Shown here piece by piece: positions 8,703 through 17,415 of a stretch of DNA of 64,000 nt. A model generated the notes under the pieces. The model was not told where the DNA came from. It saw only the letters and a program-made list of their open reading frames with translations, and searched no databases. The stretch comes from Streptomyces gelaticus (GTDB lineage: Bacteria > Actinomycetota > Actinomycetes > Streptomycetales > Streptomycetaceae), in contig NZ_BMTF01000024.1 in NCBI RefSeq assembly GCF_014649535.1, positions 31,404-95,403 on the forward strand, written 5' to 3'. Every line of letters starts with the position of its first letter. Position 1 is the stretch's first letter. The position numbers were made by a program, and so were the translations under genes.

Positions 8703-9149
8703 TTGTTGCACCCCGGCACGGAGACCGAATCGCGGATGACAGCGACGACCCCGGCCGCGACGGGGGCCCCGGCGCCCACCACTGCCGCGGACGACCACGG
8801 CGGCGAACCCTGTGAACTGGTGACCGTCCCGGCCCGCCAGGGGCTGGAGGCCGTGGACATCCTGCGCCGGGACGCCGAGCAGGACGTCGGCCCGGTCGTA
8901 CACGACGGCGCCTGTGACACCCTCGGCTTCCTGGTGCCGCCGGGGACCGCCGAGGCGTGGGACGTACCGGGCAGCGCCTGTACGCAGACCGCCGGCCGCG
9001 GACTGCGCATCCCCGCCGAGCCGCCCGGCACCGGCAGTGGCTGGCTGCTGCCGCCCGAGGCCGACGCCCCGGTCACCGACCCGGCGGTGCTGCGGGCCGC
9101 ACTCGACCAGGCGGCCCGGCTGATCGAGGCGGCCGACAACTGCCGCTGA
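8703..9149 (+). CDS. Conserved hypothetical, prim-pol-associated type
   Basis: A strong AGGAGAGG lies 4 nt before tandem TTG codons at 8703, so a TTG start is likely; ATG at 8736 is the alternative. The 148-aa product has an Ala/Thr-rich N-terminus, then EPCELVTVPARQGLEAVDIL and LGFLVPPGTAEAWDVPGS, ending with a helical VLRAALDQAARLIEAADNC. The 'FLVPPGTAE.WDVPG' segment recalls a domain seen in Streptomyces primase/polymerase-like proteins. Cytoplasmic, function unknown. It is divergent from the TPR regulator, a pairing that may reflect a conserved regulator/effector unit, which is inference. Confidence 0.7.
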   Translation: MLHPGTETESRMTATTPAATGAPAPTTAADDHGGEPCELVTVPARQGLEAVDILRRDAEQDVGPVVHDGACDTLGFLVPPGTAEAWDVPGSACTQTAGRGLRIPAEPPGTGSGWLLPPEADAPVTDPAVLRAALDQAARLIEAADNCR

Positions 9150-9259
9150 CCGCAGCCTCCTCGCAGGCGCGCCCATAATGGGCAGGTGGGCGGGATTCCC
9201 CGGCACGGCCGGTTCCCCACCGGTCCGGAGCGAAGAGCAGTGAGCGGGCACGAGCAGCG

Positions 9260-10231
9260 GTGGCACGTCGAGGAGGGTCGAGCGGAGGTGCGGGCGCCCG
9301 TAAGCGGTCCGACCGCAAGACCGGGAGCAGGGCCGGGAGCACGGCCGAGGACGGGACCGGTGGCAGGGCCGAACGCGGTGCCGGGCGCGGCGGGCGCAGG
9401 GCGGAGCGCCTCGCCGAACCGGTGGACGGTTCCGTCGCCGAGCTGGTCCCCGACCGGGAGCGGCCGCGCGCCTGGACGCTGACGCTGGACGGCGCCCCGC
9501 AGTCCCATGTGGATCTCGACGACCCCACGTTCCTGTCCTTCGAGTACCAGCGCAGGATCGGTCACATCGCCGATCTCGTCGCACCCCCCGGGCAGCCCCT
9601 GCACGTGGTGCACCTGGGCGGCGGCGCCTTCACGCTCGCCCGCTACATCGCCGCTACCCGGCCCCGCTCCACCCAGCAGATCGTGGAGGTGGACGCCGCG
9701 CTCGTCCAACTCGTCCGCCGGGAGCTGCCGCTGGACCCGCAGGCCAGGATCCGGGTCAGGGCCACCGACGCCCGCGCCGGGCTGGGGAAGATCCAGGACG
9801 GCTGGGCCGATCTCGTCATCGCCGATGTGTTCAGCGGAGCCCGTACCCCCGCGCACCTCACCAGCACCGAGTTCCTCGCCGAGGTCCGCCGGGTCCTGAA
9901 GCCCGGCGGGAGTTACGTCGCCAACCTGGCGGACGGGCCGCCGCTGACCCATCTGCGCGGACAGATCGCCACCGCGGCCGCCCTCTTCCCCGAACTGGCC
10001 CTCGCCGCCGACCCGGCCGTGTGGCGAGGCCGCCGCTTCGGCAACGCCGTGCTGCTCGCCTCGGACCTGCCGCTGAAGGTCGCGGAGCTGACCCGTCGGA
10101 TCGCGACCGATCCGCACCCCGGACGCGTCGAACACGGGCGGGCGCTGGCCGACTTCACCGGCGGCGCGGCGCCGGTGAGCGACGCGGACGCCAGGCCGTC
10201 CCCGGCGCCGCCCCCCTCGGTCTTCGGGTAG
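9260..10231 (+). CDS. Spermidine synthase-like protein
   Basis: The 323-aa product starts at GTG 9260, though the first 55 residues are a basic, Gly/Arg-rich low-complexity stretch and the true start could be later. The fold begins with VDLDDPTFLSFEYQRR, followed by the Rossmann motif HLGGGAFTLARYI, an acidic QIVEVDAAL strand end, and VIADVFSG/HLTSTEFL. These match spermidine synthase-type aminopropyl- or methyltransferases, which bind decarboxylated SAM or SAM. It lacks an N-terminal membrane domain present in some fused homologues. Soluble. No partner genes nearby; polyamine synthesis is plausible, but many actinobacterial members are unassigned. Confidence 0.85.
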   Translation: MARRGGSSGGAGARKRSDRKTGSRAGSTAEDGTGGRAERGAGRGGRRAERLAEPVDGSVAELVPDRERPRAWTLTLDGAPQSHVDLDDPTFLSFEYQRRIGHIADLVAPPGQPLHVVHLGGGAFTLARYIAATRPRSTQQIVEVDAALVQLVRRELPLDPQARIRVRATDARAGLGKIQDGWADLVIADVFSGARTPAHLTSTEFLAEVRRVLKPGGSYVANLADGPPLTHLRGQIATAAALFPELALAADPAVWRGRRFGNAVLLASDLPLKVAELTRRIATDPHPGRVEHGRALADFTGGAAPVSDADARPSPAPPPSVFG

Positions 10232-10481
10232 GCGTCGACGGCCGGTACCGGCCTGCGGCGGATGGCCGTTCCGGGCGCGGAGGGCCGACACCGGCGTACC
10301 GCCGTCCCCGGCCGTACGAGCCGGCCGATCGAGGAGCTGGGCCGCACAATGGCCCGCGTCCTGCTGAAGGAGATCGCGAGCATCAGGAGCGCCCGCAGAT
10401 CGTGCTTCCTACCGAACTGGTCGTCCGTGACTCGTCGTGACGACCGTCACACGGCTGCCTGCTGAAGGAGGCTCAGACACG

Positions 10482-10515
10482 GGAAGGGCCCCGGTCCGAA
10501 GACCGGGGCCCTTCC
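10482..10515 (-). terminator. Strong hairpin after tRNA-His
   Basis: A perfect 15-bp stem (GGAAGGGCCCCGGTC and its complement) closes a 4-nt loop. Read on the minus strand, the loop is UUCG, the most stable tetraloop class. It lies 5 nt beyond the tRNA-His 3' end and so terminates that transcript. No long U tract follows, as is common in actinobacteria. It could also stop transcripts entering from the spermidine synthase-like gene on the plus strand. Confidence 0.9.
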
Positions 10516-10520
10516 TTCAG

Positions 10521-10594
10521 GGTGAGTAACGGGACTCGAACCCGCGACATCCTGGACCACAACCAGGTGCTCTACCATCTGAGCTATACCCACC
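10521..10594 (-). tRNA. tRNA-His (GTG)
   Basis: The minus strand folds as a complete tRNA. The acceptor stem is GTGGGTA/TACTCAC, the D arm contains GCTCAGATGGTAGAGC, the anticodon arm is CCTGG-TTGTGGT-CCAGG with anticodon GTG, and the T arm is CGGGTTCGAGTCCCG. An extra 5' G at 10594 opposite discriminator C at 10521 is the G-1:C73 pair unique to tRNA-His. No CCA is encoded at the 3' end. It lies downstream of orn on the same strand, with 125 nt between, an arrangement familiar from other streptomycetes. Confidence 0.98.
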
Positions 10595-10719
10595 ATGCCC
10601 GGTCTTTTTCTGACCGGCCGAGAAAAAGTGTACAGGGTCCGAGAGGGTGCTCGCTCCCCTGTTGTTCAGCCGCTGATCCCACCCCCCGAAAGGGCTATGA
10701 CCAGCGGCTTCACAAGGTC

Positions 10720-11322
10720 CTACGGTGCGGGCGGCGCGACATGCGCCGCGATGGCCTTCGCGCGCTCCGAGTCCGGGCCGGGCTGCGGCACGAAGACCGC
10801 CTCGCGGTAGTAGCGGAGCTCGGTGATCGAGTCGCGGATGTCAGCGAGCGCCCGGTGGTTGCCGTTCTTGGCCGGACTGTTGAAGTACGCCCGCGGGTAC
10901 CAGCGGCGCGCCAGCTCCTTGATCGAGGAGACATCGACGATCCGGTAGTGGAGGTAGCCCTCCAGGGCCGCCATGTCCCGCGCCAGGAAACCGCGGTCGG
11001 TGGAGACGGAGTTCCCGCAGAGCGGGGCCTTGCCGGGCTCCTTCACATGCTCACGGACGTAGTTCAGCACCTGGGCCTCGGCGTCGGCCAGGGTCGTGCC
11101 CCCGGCCAGCTCGTCGAGGAGGCCCGAGGCGGTGTGCATCTGCCGCACCACCTCGGGCATGGTCTCCAGGGCCGAGTCCGGCGGGCGGATCACGATGTCC
11201 ACCCCTTCGCCGAGCACGTTCAGCTCCGAGTCGGTGACCAGCGCGGCCACCTCGATGAGTGCGTCTTCCGTCAACGAGAGCCCGGTCATCTCGCAGTCGA
11301 TCCACACCATGCGATCGTTCAT
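10720..11322 (-). CDS. orn: Oligoribonuclease
   Basis: This 200-aa DEDDh exonuclease degrades 2-5-nt RNA, including pGpG from c-di-GMP breakdown, to mononucleotides. Visible catalytic residues: D9 and E11 in IDCEMTGL, D109 in GNSVSTDR, H156 and D161 in GNHRALADI. Length and motif spacing match Orn. The C-terminus has a short Ala/Pro extension. The start lies 9 nt after the adpA stop, with GGTGG overlapping the end of adpA, so the two are almost certainly co-transcribed. An adpA-orn pair is established in streptomycetes, where loss of the orn gene affects growth and differentiation. Confidence 0.97.
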   Translation of the reverse strand: MNDRMVWIDCEMTGLSLTEDALIEVAALVTDSELNVLGEGVDIVIRPPDSALETMPEVVRQMHTASGLLDELAGGTTLADAEAQVLNYVREHVKEPGKAPLCGNSVSTDRGFLARDMAALEGYLHYRIVDVSSIKELARRWYPRAYFNSPAKNGNHRALADIRDSITELRYYREAVFVPQPGPDSERAKAIAAHVAPPAP

Positions 11323-11331
11323 GGTTCCACC

Positions 11332-12567
11332 CTACGGGGCACTCCGTTGCCCCGGCAGGGTCGGGCGGCCGGTCGTGTACGCGTCGGGGCCGGGTTTCCC
11401 CTGCTCCGACTGGACCGGGCCGGCCGTCGGCGCCGTGATGACATGCGGGCCCGGCGGTGCGGCCGTGGCCGCGGCGCGCCGGATCGCCCCGTTGCCCTGC
11501 GCGGGCACCACGGGCTCGGTCACCGCGGTCACGGGCTCCGCGCCACCGCCCTGCGGACGGCGGGCCCGGTAGGCGGCCCGGTACGCGGCGGGGGAGGAGC
11601 CCAGCTGACGCCGGAAGTGTCCGCGCAGCGCGACCGGCGAGCGGAAGCCGCAGCGGCCCGCCACCTCGTCGACCGAGTACTCGGACGTCTCCAGCAGCCG
11701 CTGCGCCTGCAGTACCCGCTGGGTGATCAGCCACTGGAGCGGTGCGCTGCCGGTGAGCGAGCGGAACCTGCGGTCGAAGGTCCGCCTGCTCATGTAGGCG
11801 CGAGCGGCCAGCGTCTCCACGTCGAACTGCTCGTGCAGATGCTCCAGTGCCCAGGCCACGACCTCGGCGAGCGGGTCGGAGCCGATCTCCTCAGGTAAAG
11901 ACCTGTCGAGATAGCGCTCCTGGCCGCCACTGCGCCGCTGCGGCACGACGAGCCGACGGGCCAGTGCCCCGGCGGCCTCCGTGCCGTGGTCCGTGCGGAC
12001 GATGTGCAGACAGAGGTCGATGCCTGCCGCTGTCCCGGCGGAGGTGAGCACGTCGCCGTCGTCGACGAAGAGCTCACGCGGATCGACGTGGACCGACGGG
12101 TAGCGCTTGGCCAGCGTCGGTGCGTACATCCAGTGCGTGGTCGCCGGTCGGCCGTCCAGCAGGCCGGCGGCGGCGAGCACGAACGCGCCGGTGCACAGAC
12201 CGACGATGCGGGCGCCCTCCTCGTGGGCGCGGCGCAGCGCCTCCAATGCCTCGGCGGGCGGTGGCGAGGTGATCGAACGCCAGGCGGGCACCACGACGGT
12301 GCCGGCCCTGCTGATCGCCTCCAGCCCGTAGGGCGCGGTGAGTTCGAGTCCCCCTGTGGTCCGCAGGGGCCCTTCCTCCCCGCCGCAGACGAGGAGTCGG
12401 TAACGCGGAACTCCCGCGTCCTGGCGGTCGATTCCGAACACGGAGAGCGGGATCGAGCTCTCGAAGATGGGGCCGCCGCTGAACAGCAGCACGGCGACGA
12501 CTTCTCGTCGTCGACGACCGCTGAGCTTCCGTACAGCCTCCGTCACGGCGGCGGAGTCCTGGCTCAT
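11332..12567 (-). CDS. adpA: AdpA, central developmental regulator
   Basis: The 411-aa protein has an N-terminal DJ-1/PfpI-like dimerisation domain (about 20-205, with IVGLCTGAFVLAAAGLLDG) and an AraC/XylS double helix-turn-helix (about 240-330, with FDVETLAARAYMSRRTFDRRF and YSVDEVAGRCGFRSPVALRGHF). A Gly/Pro-rich tail follows. AdpA activates hundreds of genes for aerial growth, sporulation, secreted enzymes and antibiotics, and represses others. Codon 224 (11896-11898, minus strand) is TTA, sited in the interdomain linker, where known adpA genes carry it. Translation therefore needs the bldA leucyl-tRNA. An unusually long intergenic region lies upstream. Confidence 0.96.
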   Translation of the reverse strand: MSQDSAAVTEAVRKLSGRRRREVVAVLLFSGGPIFESSIPLSVFGIDRQDAGVPRYRLLVCGGEEGPLRTTGGLELTAPYGLEAISRAGTVVVPAWRSITSPPPAEALEALRRAHEEGARIVGLCTGAFVLAAAGLLDGRPATTHWMYAPTLAKRYPSVHVDPRELFVDDGDVLTSAGTAAGIDLCLHIVRTDHGTEAAGALARRLVVPQRRSGGQERYLDRSLPEEIGSDPLAEVVAWALEHLHEQFDVETLAARAYMSRRTFDRRFRSLTGSAPLQWLITQRVLQAQRLLETSEYSVDEVAGRCGFRSPVALRGHFRRQLGSSPAAYRAAYRARRPQGGGAEPVTAVTEPVVPAQGNGAIRRAAATAAPPGPHVITAPTAGPVQSEQGKPGPDAYTTGRPTLPGQRSAP

Positions 12568-13525
12568 GACGCTAAGCCCCCCTCGGTGTTCGCGTCTCCC
12601 TGGTCCTTACGGGCCTGTCGCACTGCACTGTTCCCCTCGGTCCTGCACGGGCTCCCCAGACTTCGATGCCCAAGATCGAATCTACTGCGTCCTGTGGTGC
12701 CGGCGTGACAAGTTCACCAACCGGCGTTATGTCGACAAGGCAACTTGGCGGGAAGCATTCGATCACGAAGCGTTTCATCCGACAGGCGTGCAGGGAAGTG
12801 CGCCTGGCGTTCATGGCCCGTCCCCATTGGGTGGAAGCGTACCGCGCGGTCTCTTCCTGCCTGGCGACAAGGGGGTTGATCGGCCAATTCGGCAAGGAAT
12901 GGGTAGGGGTATGAAGTTGGCTGAAAATAGATGGTTGTGCATACGTGATTCAGTCATTGAACCGGCGCACAACCCGGGTGATCAACCGCTTCTTTGCGCC
13001 CCCTGGGCAGGTCGGACGGCTGATCGTACGGAACGGCGCGTCGGCAACCGGCAGCGACCGGATTCCGCCCGGCGGGCCGGTGTCGGTCCCCTGTCGAAAG
13101 GGATCGCCGGGAGCGGGGCGGACGGTCCGGAGCGGGTGTGGTGTGACTCCGGGGACCGGGGGGCCGGGATGCCGGCCCGGCGGTTGGTGACGGGCCGGTG
13201 ATCCACTCCACGGCCGCCCCGGGGAGCCGGGCCGCGCATGCGGCCCGCAGCGGGACGGATCCGGCTCCGTCCGGTCACCGAGGGCGGCCGTGCGGGCCCG
13301 GCGGCGTCGGTGTACGGCACAAGCGGCATTGCCATACGGGTCCGCCTCGGGCATGCTCCGTGAAACGTCGCGTGCGCTTTACGCGGGTCTGGGCAGTGGA
13401 GGAGTGGCGCCGTACCCTTGGGGGTAAGGGGTTGGGAAGATGATTCCCGGACACCGCAACACCGCCCGCTGACGCACCTTCCCCAAGTCGCTCTCCTCAC
13501 GAGGACTCTCTTCGCCGAGACACCG
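12568..13525. promoter_or_regulatory. Long divergent region upstream of adpA
   Basis: About 960 bp separate adpA from the stress-protein gene. The 300 bp nearest adpA are distinctly less G+C-rich than neighbouring genes. Short frames exist on both strands, but none has a ribosome site and codon bias fitting a gene. Long adpA upstream regions with several regulator sites and a long leader are known in other streptomycetes. An imperfect palindrome TACCCTTGGGGGTA at 13413-13426 lies about 100 nt before the stress gene and may belong to its promoter. I could not place a promoter with confidence. Confidence 0.6.
12746..12755 (+). promoter_or_regulatory. Candidate AdpA binding site
   Basis: TGGCGGGAAG matches the AdpA consensus TGGCSNGWWY at nine of ten positions, with only the last base off. 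It lies 179 nt upstream of the adpA start. AdpA is known to bind its own promoter in other species. A single ten-base match in high-GC DNA is weak evidence alone. Confidence 0.35.
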
Positions 13526-14047
13526 ATGGCCGGTCATGAAATCCCCGAACCCGCCGACCGCAAGCAGGTAGCCGATCCCATGTCGGACCCGCAGACGGTC
13601 GAAGAAACACGTCACTCCTGCGATCCCGCGTTCCGCCACGGGGTCGTCGTCGGCTTCGACGGCTCGACCTCCAGCGAACGCGCCCTCGCCTATGCCATCG
13701 GGATGGCCCGAAGATCGGGTTCCGGCCTGATCATCGTCCATGTCGCCAACCGGCTGCCGACCACGGTCTGGGCAGGCTGCGAGCCGCCCGTCTTCGTGGA
13801 CGTGCCCGACCACCGGACCGAGGTGCTCGGCCTGGAGCTCGCCTGCGCGGACTACCTCTCCGAGGTGCCCTGGGTCCTCGTCGAGCGGGGCGGGGACATC
13901 TGCCACGAGCTGGAGGAGGTCGGCCGGGAGTACTCGGCCGACGCCATTGTCGTCGGCTCCACGCACGGCATCGTCGGCCGCATCTTCGGCTCGGTGGCGG
14001 GCCGCCTTGCGCGGCGTGCGCAGCGCCCCGTCGTCGTCATCCCCTGA
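13526..14047 (+). CDS. Universal stress protein (UspA family)
   Basis: A single Usp domain: an N-terminal GVVVGFDGSTSSERALAYAIG strand-helix and a C-terminal ATP-binding-type motif VVGSTHGIVGRIFGSVAGRLARRAQRPVVVIP with the G-2x-G-9x-G pattern. The protein is cytoplasmic and about 173 aa from ATG 13526. A later ATG at 13580 is possible; neither has a strong ribosome site. Usp proteins bind ATP or other nucleotides and help survival under hypoxia or stationary phase. It is divergent from adpA and convergent with glmS. Confidence 0.9.
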   Translation: MAGHEIPEPADRKQVADPMSDPQTVEETRHSCDPAFRHGVVVGFDGSTSSERALAYAIGMARRSGSGLIIVHVANRLPTTVWAGCEPPVFVDVPDHRTEVLGLELACADYLSEVPWVLVERGGDICHELEEVGREYSADAIVVGSTHGIVGRIFGSVAGRLARRAQRPVVVIP

Positions 14048-14187
14048 GAGCCTGTCGGGTGACCCTCGTTCGAAGTGGCGTCAACTCGCCTGCATAAACC
14101 GGCAATTGATGCCCTCGGTGGCGGGTTCGGGGCGCCCCGCGCACGCCGGGAAAGCGTTCCGCGCGCAGGGCCGCCCCGTACACGGGC

Positions 14188-16017
14188 CTACTCGACGGTG
14201 ACGGACTTCGCCAGGTTGCGCGGCTTGTCGATGTCGCGGCCCATGGCCAGCGCCGTGTGGTAGGCGAAGAGCTGGAGCGGGATGCCCATCAGGATCGGGT
14301 CCAGCTCGTTCTCGTTCTTCGGCACGACGATGGTGTGGTCGGCCTTCTCCTGCACCTGGTGGGCGACGGCGAGGATCCGGCCGCTGCGGGCCTTGATCTC
14401 CTCCATCGCGGCGCGGTTCTTCTCCAGCAGGTCGTCGTCCGGCACGATCGCGACCGTCGGCATCGCGGGCTCGATCAGCGCCAGCGGCCCGTGCTTCAGC
14501 TCGGAGGCCGGGTACGCCTCGGCGTGGATGTACGAGACCTCCTTGAGCTTCAGCGAGGCCTCACGGGCGACGGGATAGCCGCGCACCCGGCCGATGAACA
14601 TCATCGACTTGGCGTCCGCGTACTCGGCCGCCATCTTCTTGATCTCGTCCTCGTTCGCCAGGATCTCGCTGATCTGGGCGGGCAGCCTGCGCAGCCCCTC
14701 GATGATCCGCTTGCCGTCGGCGACCGACAGATCACGGATCCGGCCCAGGTGCAGGGCGAGCAGCGCGAACGCGACGACCGTGTTGGTGAAGCACTTGGTG
14801 GAGACGACGCAGACCTCGGGACCGGCGTGGACGTACGTACCGCCGTCCGCCTCCCGGGCGATCGCCGAACCCACCACGTTGACGACACCGAGCACCCGGG
14901 CGCCCTTGCGCTTGAGCTCCTGGACGGCGGCCAGCACGTCGTACGTCTCGCCGGACTGGGAGACCGCGACGTACAGCGTGTCCGGGTCGACGACCGGGTT
15001 GCGGTAGCGGAACTCGGAGGCGGGCTCGGCGTCCGCGGGAATGCGGGCGAGCTCCTCGATCAGCTGGGCGCCGATCTGGCCCGCGTGGTACGAGGTGCCG
15101 CAGCCCAGGATCTTGATCCGGCGGACCCCGCGCGCCTCCCGGGCGTCCAGGTTGAGGCCGCCCAGGTGCACGGTGGCGAAGCGGTCGTCGATCCGGCCGC
15201 GCAGCACCCGGTCGACCGCGTCGGCCTGCTCGGAGATCTCCTTGTGCATGTACGTGTCGTGGCCGCCCATGTCGTACGACTCGGCCTCCCACTCCACGGT
15301 GGTCGGCGTGGCCGTCGTGGACGAGCCCTCCGTGGTGTACGTACGGAAGTCGTCGGCCTTGAGGGTGGCCATCTCGCCGTCGTCCAGGGTGACGACCTGG
15401 CGCGTGTGGGCGACCAGCGCGGCGACGTCCGAGGCGACGAACATCTCCTTCTCGCCGATGCCGAGCACCACCGGGGAACCGTTGCGGGCGACCACGATGC
15501 GGTCGTTGAAGTCGGCGTGCATGACGGCGATGCCGTACGTGCCCTCGACCGAGCGCAGCGCCTCGCGGACCTTCTCCTCCAGAGTGTCCGCCTGGGCGCG
15601 GGCGATCAGGTGGACCAGCACCTCGGTGTCGGTCTCGGAGAGGAAGACGACACCGTCGGCGACGAGCTTCGCACGGAGCTCGGAGGCGTTGTCGATGATG
15701 CCGTTGTGGACGACGGCGACCTTGTTCTCGGCGTCCAGGTGCGGGTGCGCGTTCTCGTCGCTCGGGGCGCCGTGGGTGGCCCAGCGGGTGTGGGCGATAC
15801 CGGTGGTGCCGGTGAAGCGCTTGGGGACGCGGGCCTCCAGCTCGCGGACCCGGCCCTTCGCCTTGACCATCCGCAGGGTGGCGGGCTTGCCGGCCGATGC
15901 CTTGCCGGTGATGACGATGCCCGCGGAGTCGTAACCCCGGTACTCCAGCCGCTGCAGCCCCTCCAGCAGCAGCGGAGCCACATCACGCTTCCCGATGTAT
16001 CCGACGATTCCGCACAT
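14188..16017 (-). CDS. glmS: Glucosamine-6-phosphate synthase (isomerising)
   Basis: The product, 609 aa, begins MCGIVGYIG, with Cys2 becoming the N-terminal nucleophile of the class II glutaminase domain (to about 225). Two SIS isomerase domains follow (about 285-425 and 455-600), with GCGTSYHAG and SQSGETYD phosphosugar-binding loops. It ends KSVTVE, as typical. It converts fructose-6-phosphate and glutamine to GlcN-6-P for peptidoglycan and other aminosugars. Streptomycetes commonly carry two glmS copies, and this adpA-linked one may be the second. The 91-aa gene 43 nt upstream is probably co-transcribed. Confidence 0.97.
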   Translation of the reverse strand: MCGIVGYIGKRDVAPLLLEGLQRLEYRGYDSAGIVITGKASAGKPATLRMVKAKGRVRELEARVPKRFTGTTGIAHTRWATHGAPSDENAHPHLDAENKVAVVHNGIIDNASELRAKLVADGVVFLSETDTEVLVHLIARAQADTLEEKVREALRSVEGTYGIAVMHADFNDRIVVARNGSPVVLGIGEKEMFVASDVAALVAHTRQVVTLDDGEMATLKADDFRTYTTEGSSTTATPTTVEWEAESYDMGGHDTYMHKEISEQADAVDRVLRGRIDDRFATVHLGGLNLDAREARGVRRIKILGCGTSYHAGQIGAQLIEELARIPADAEPASEFRYRNPVVDPDTLYVAVSQSGETYDVLAAVQELKRKGARVLGVVNVVGSAIAREADGGTYVHAGPEVCVVSTKCFTNTVVAFALLALHLGRIRDLSVADGKRIIEGLRRLPAQISEILANEDEIKKMAAEYADAKSMMFIGRVRGYPVAREASLKLKEVSYIHAEAYPASELKHGPLALIEPAMPTVAIVPDDDLLEKNRAAMEEIKARSGRILAVAHQVQEKADHTIVVPKNENELDPILMGIPLQLFAYHTALAMGRDIDKPRNLAKSVTVE

Positions 16018-16060
16018 GAGTTCTCTGCCCCTCCATCGACGTACCTGTGGTGCTCGTTGC

Positions 16061-16336
16061 TCAGCCGTAGACGATGCGGCGCAGCTGGCGGAGCGAGAGC
16101 TCCGGCGGCGCGACCGCCCGGTGCGGCAGCTCGGCCGCGATCCGTTCGAAGATCTCCGCGTTGACCAGGCCGCCGGACTGCAGTTCGCGGTGGCGGCGGC
16201 GGACGAAGTCGTCGGTCGTCTCGTCGAAGTACGCCAGCACGTCGAGGATCACCCGGGCGGCTTCACCGCGCTGGAGCGCGGTGCTGCGCACCAGGTGTTC
16301 GATGAGGTCGTCATGCGACGGGCGGCGTTCGAGCAC
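16061..16336 (-). CDS. Small conserved hypothetical upstream of glmS
   Basis: The 91-aa product is mostly helical and rich in Arg/Glu, with a motif region EHLVRSTALQRGEAARVILDVLAYF and a C-terminal LSLRQLRRIVYG. No signal peptide, membrane segment or metal motif. No family recognised. It lies 43 nt upstream of glmS in the same direction and likely shares its transcript, so a role linked to aminosugar supply or its control is possible. Codon bias is strong throughout, supporting a real gene. Confidence 0.8.
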   Translation of the reverse strand: MLERRPSHDDLIEHLVRSTALQRGEAARVILDVLAYFDETTDDFVRRRHRELQSGGLVNAEIFERIAAELPHRAVAPPELSLRQLRRIVYG

Positions 16337-16422
16337 TCGTTGATATTGCGGTGGTGAGGGCGCTTACGCAACAATTCTGCCCGATATCGGGCAGGCTCGG
16401 GTGTGATTGCGGTCTCGGTCGC

Positions 16423-17307
16423 CTACAGGCGCTTGAGGACGGCCTGCTTGGCGGCGGTGAACTCGTCGTCGGTGAGGACCCCGGACCGGTGCAGTTCGCC
16501 GAGCTCGCGCAGTCGGCGCAGCAGTGTGTCGTGATCGTCGCCGGCCGGTGCGGGCGCCGGGGCGGGGGCCGCGATCCCGGCGGGCGCGATGCTCGCGGGG
16601 GCCGGGCCCGGTGCGTCGGGCAGCCGCACCAGGACCGCCGCCGCGACCAGGACCGCCGTGTACTCCTTCTTGGACAGCCCCCACAGGTCCAGTGAGTACG
16701 GGTCGTGCTCGGCCGCCGGGGTCGGGCCCTTGCCCCGTACGAAGCGCAGGTGCCCGTTCTCCAGACCGATGGAGGGCAGCCACCGCACGTCGGTCACCTC
16801 CGACACCGGGAATGCGACCGGACCGCCCGAGATCTTGGCCTCATTGGCCTTCCAGTTCCAGGTGAGGCGGACGGTCTCCCCGTCGAACGAGGCCGTGCCG
16901 TCCCCGCCGCCACCGGCGACCGGCACCGCGGGCCCCGGCAGCAGGAAGCCGTCCACCGCGTCGGTGGGCACCTGCTCGACCAGCAGAGCGCCGCGCACCT
17001 CGTCGACGAAGTACTCCGCCACCCCGTTCCGGTCCTTCTCCACCACCAGCTGGTAGGGGTCCGAGGCGCCCTTGAGCCGGCCGTCGGCCGCGCGCAGGAC
17101 CGGGCACGCGCCGTCGCGCAGCCGCAGTCGCAGCCGACCGCCCTTGCGGTCCGGTTCGAAGGAGATGCCCGCCAATGCCCGCAGCGGGACCACGCATTCA
17201 CCCAGCTCCTGCCGGAGCGGATGGATCCCCTTGCCCCGGCCCGGCACGATCCGCACCGCTTCGCCGTCGAAGGTCCAGGTCCCGTCGCGCTGGATTATTT
17301 CTGCCAT
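16423..17307 (-). CDS. DUF4429/SHOCT-domain protein
   Basis: From ATG 17307, 294 aa. Two similar beta-rich repeats (about 6-120 and 130-225), each opening with a 'DG..WTFDGE/ASFDGETVRL' strand, match the DUF4429 pattern. A Pro/Ala linker (230-255) leads to a C-terminal SHOCT motif (about 262-294, LRELGELHRSGVLTDDEFTAAKQAVLKRL trimmed to key residues L, G, LT, EF, K). SHOCT segments are short oligomerisation or sorting tails of unknown mechanism. Cytoplasmic. Its start lies 108 nt from that of the divergent hexosaminidase gene, so they share a promoter region with a DasR-like site. Confidence 0.88.
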   Translation of the reverse strand: MAEIIQRDGTWTFDGEAVRIVPGRGKGIHPLRQELGECVVPLRALAGISFEPDRKGGRLRLRLRDGACPVLRAADGRLKGASDPYQLVVEKDRNGVAEYFVDEVRGALLVEQVPTDAVDGFLLPGPAVPVAGGGGDGTASFDGETVRLTWNWKANEAKISGGPVAFPVSEVTDVRWLPSIGLENGHLRFVRGKGPTPAAEHDPYSLDLWGLSKKEYTAVLVAAAVLVRLPDAPGPAPASIAPAGIAAPAPAPAPAGDDHDTLLRRLRELGELHRSGVLTDDEFTAAKQAVLKRL

Positions 17308-17338
17308 GCGGCAGATTCTCTCAGCCGCAGAACGGGGG

Positions 17339-17354
17339 AGTGGTCTACACCTTG
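17339..17354 (+). promoter_or_regulatory. DasR-like operator (dre)
   Basis: AGTGGTCTACACCTTG closely matches the DasR responsive element, approximately A(G/C)TGGTCTAGACCA(G/C)T. The left half AGTGGTCTA is exact and the right half keeps ACC. It lies 62 nt before the hexosaminidase GTG and overlaps TTGACC, a possible -35. DasR is a GntR repressor released by GlcN-6-P that controls chitin/GlcNAc utilisation genes. The neighbouring gene is an extracellular hexosaminidase, so the site makes biological sense. Confidence 0.8.
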
Positions 17355-17415
17355 ACCATCCGTGAGACGCGCGATACGCATGGTGATGGTTCGGTTGCTC
17401 AGGAGATCCACAGGT

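Noticed and set aside
10240..10253. Palindrome GGCCGGTACCGGCC after the spermidine synthase-like gene
   Set aside because: Could be part of a terminator but is short and such palindromes are common at this G+C.
10262..10465. Plus-strand 67-aa frame containing RPIEELGRTMARVLLKE
   Set aside because: No ribosome site, partly in the terminator-tRNA approach; no family recognised.
12572..12914. Two opposing frames in the adpA upstream region
   Set aside because: Neither shows Streptomyces codon bias or a ribosome site; treated as regulatory DNA.
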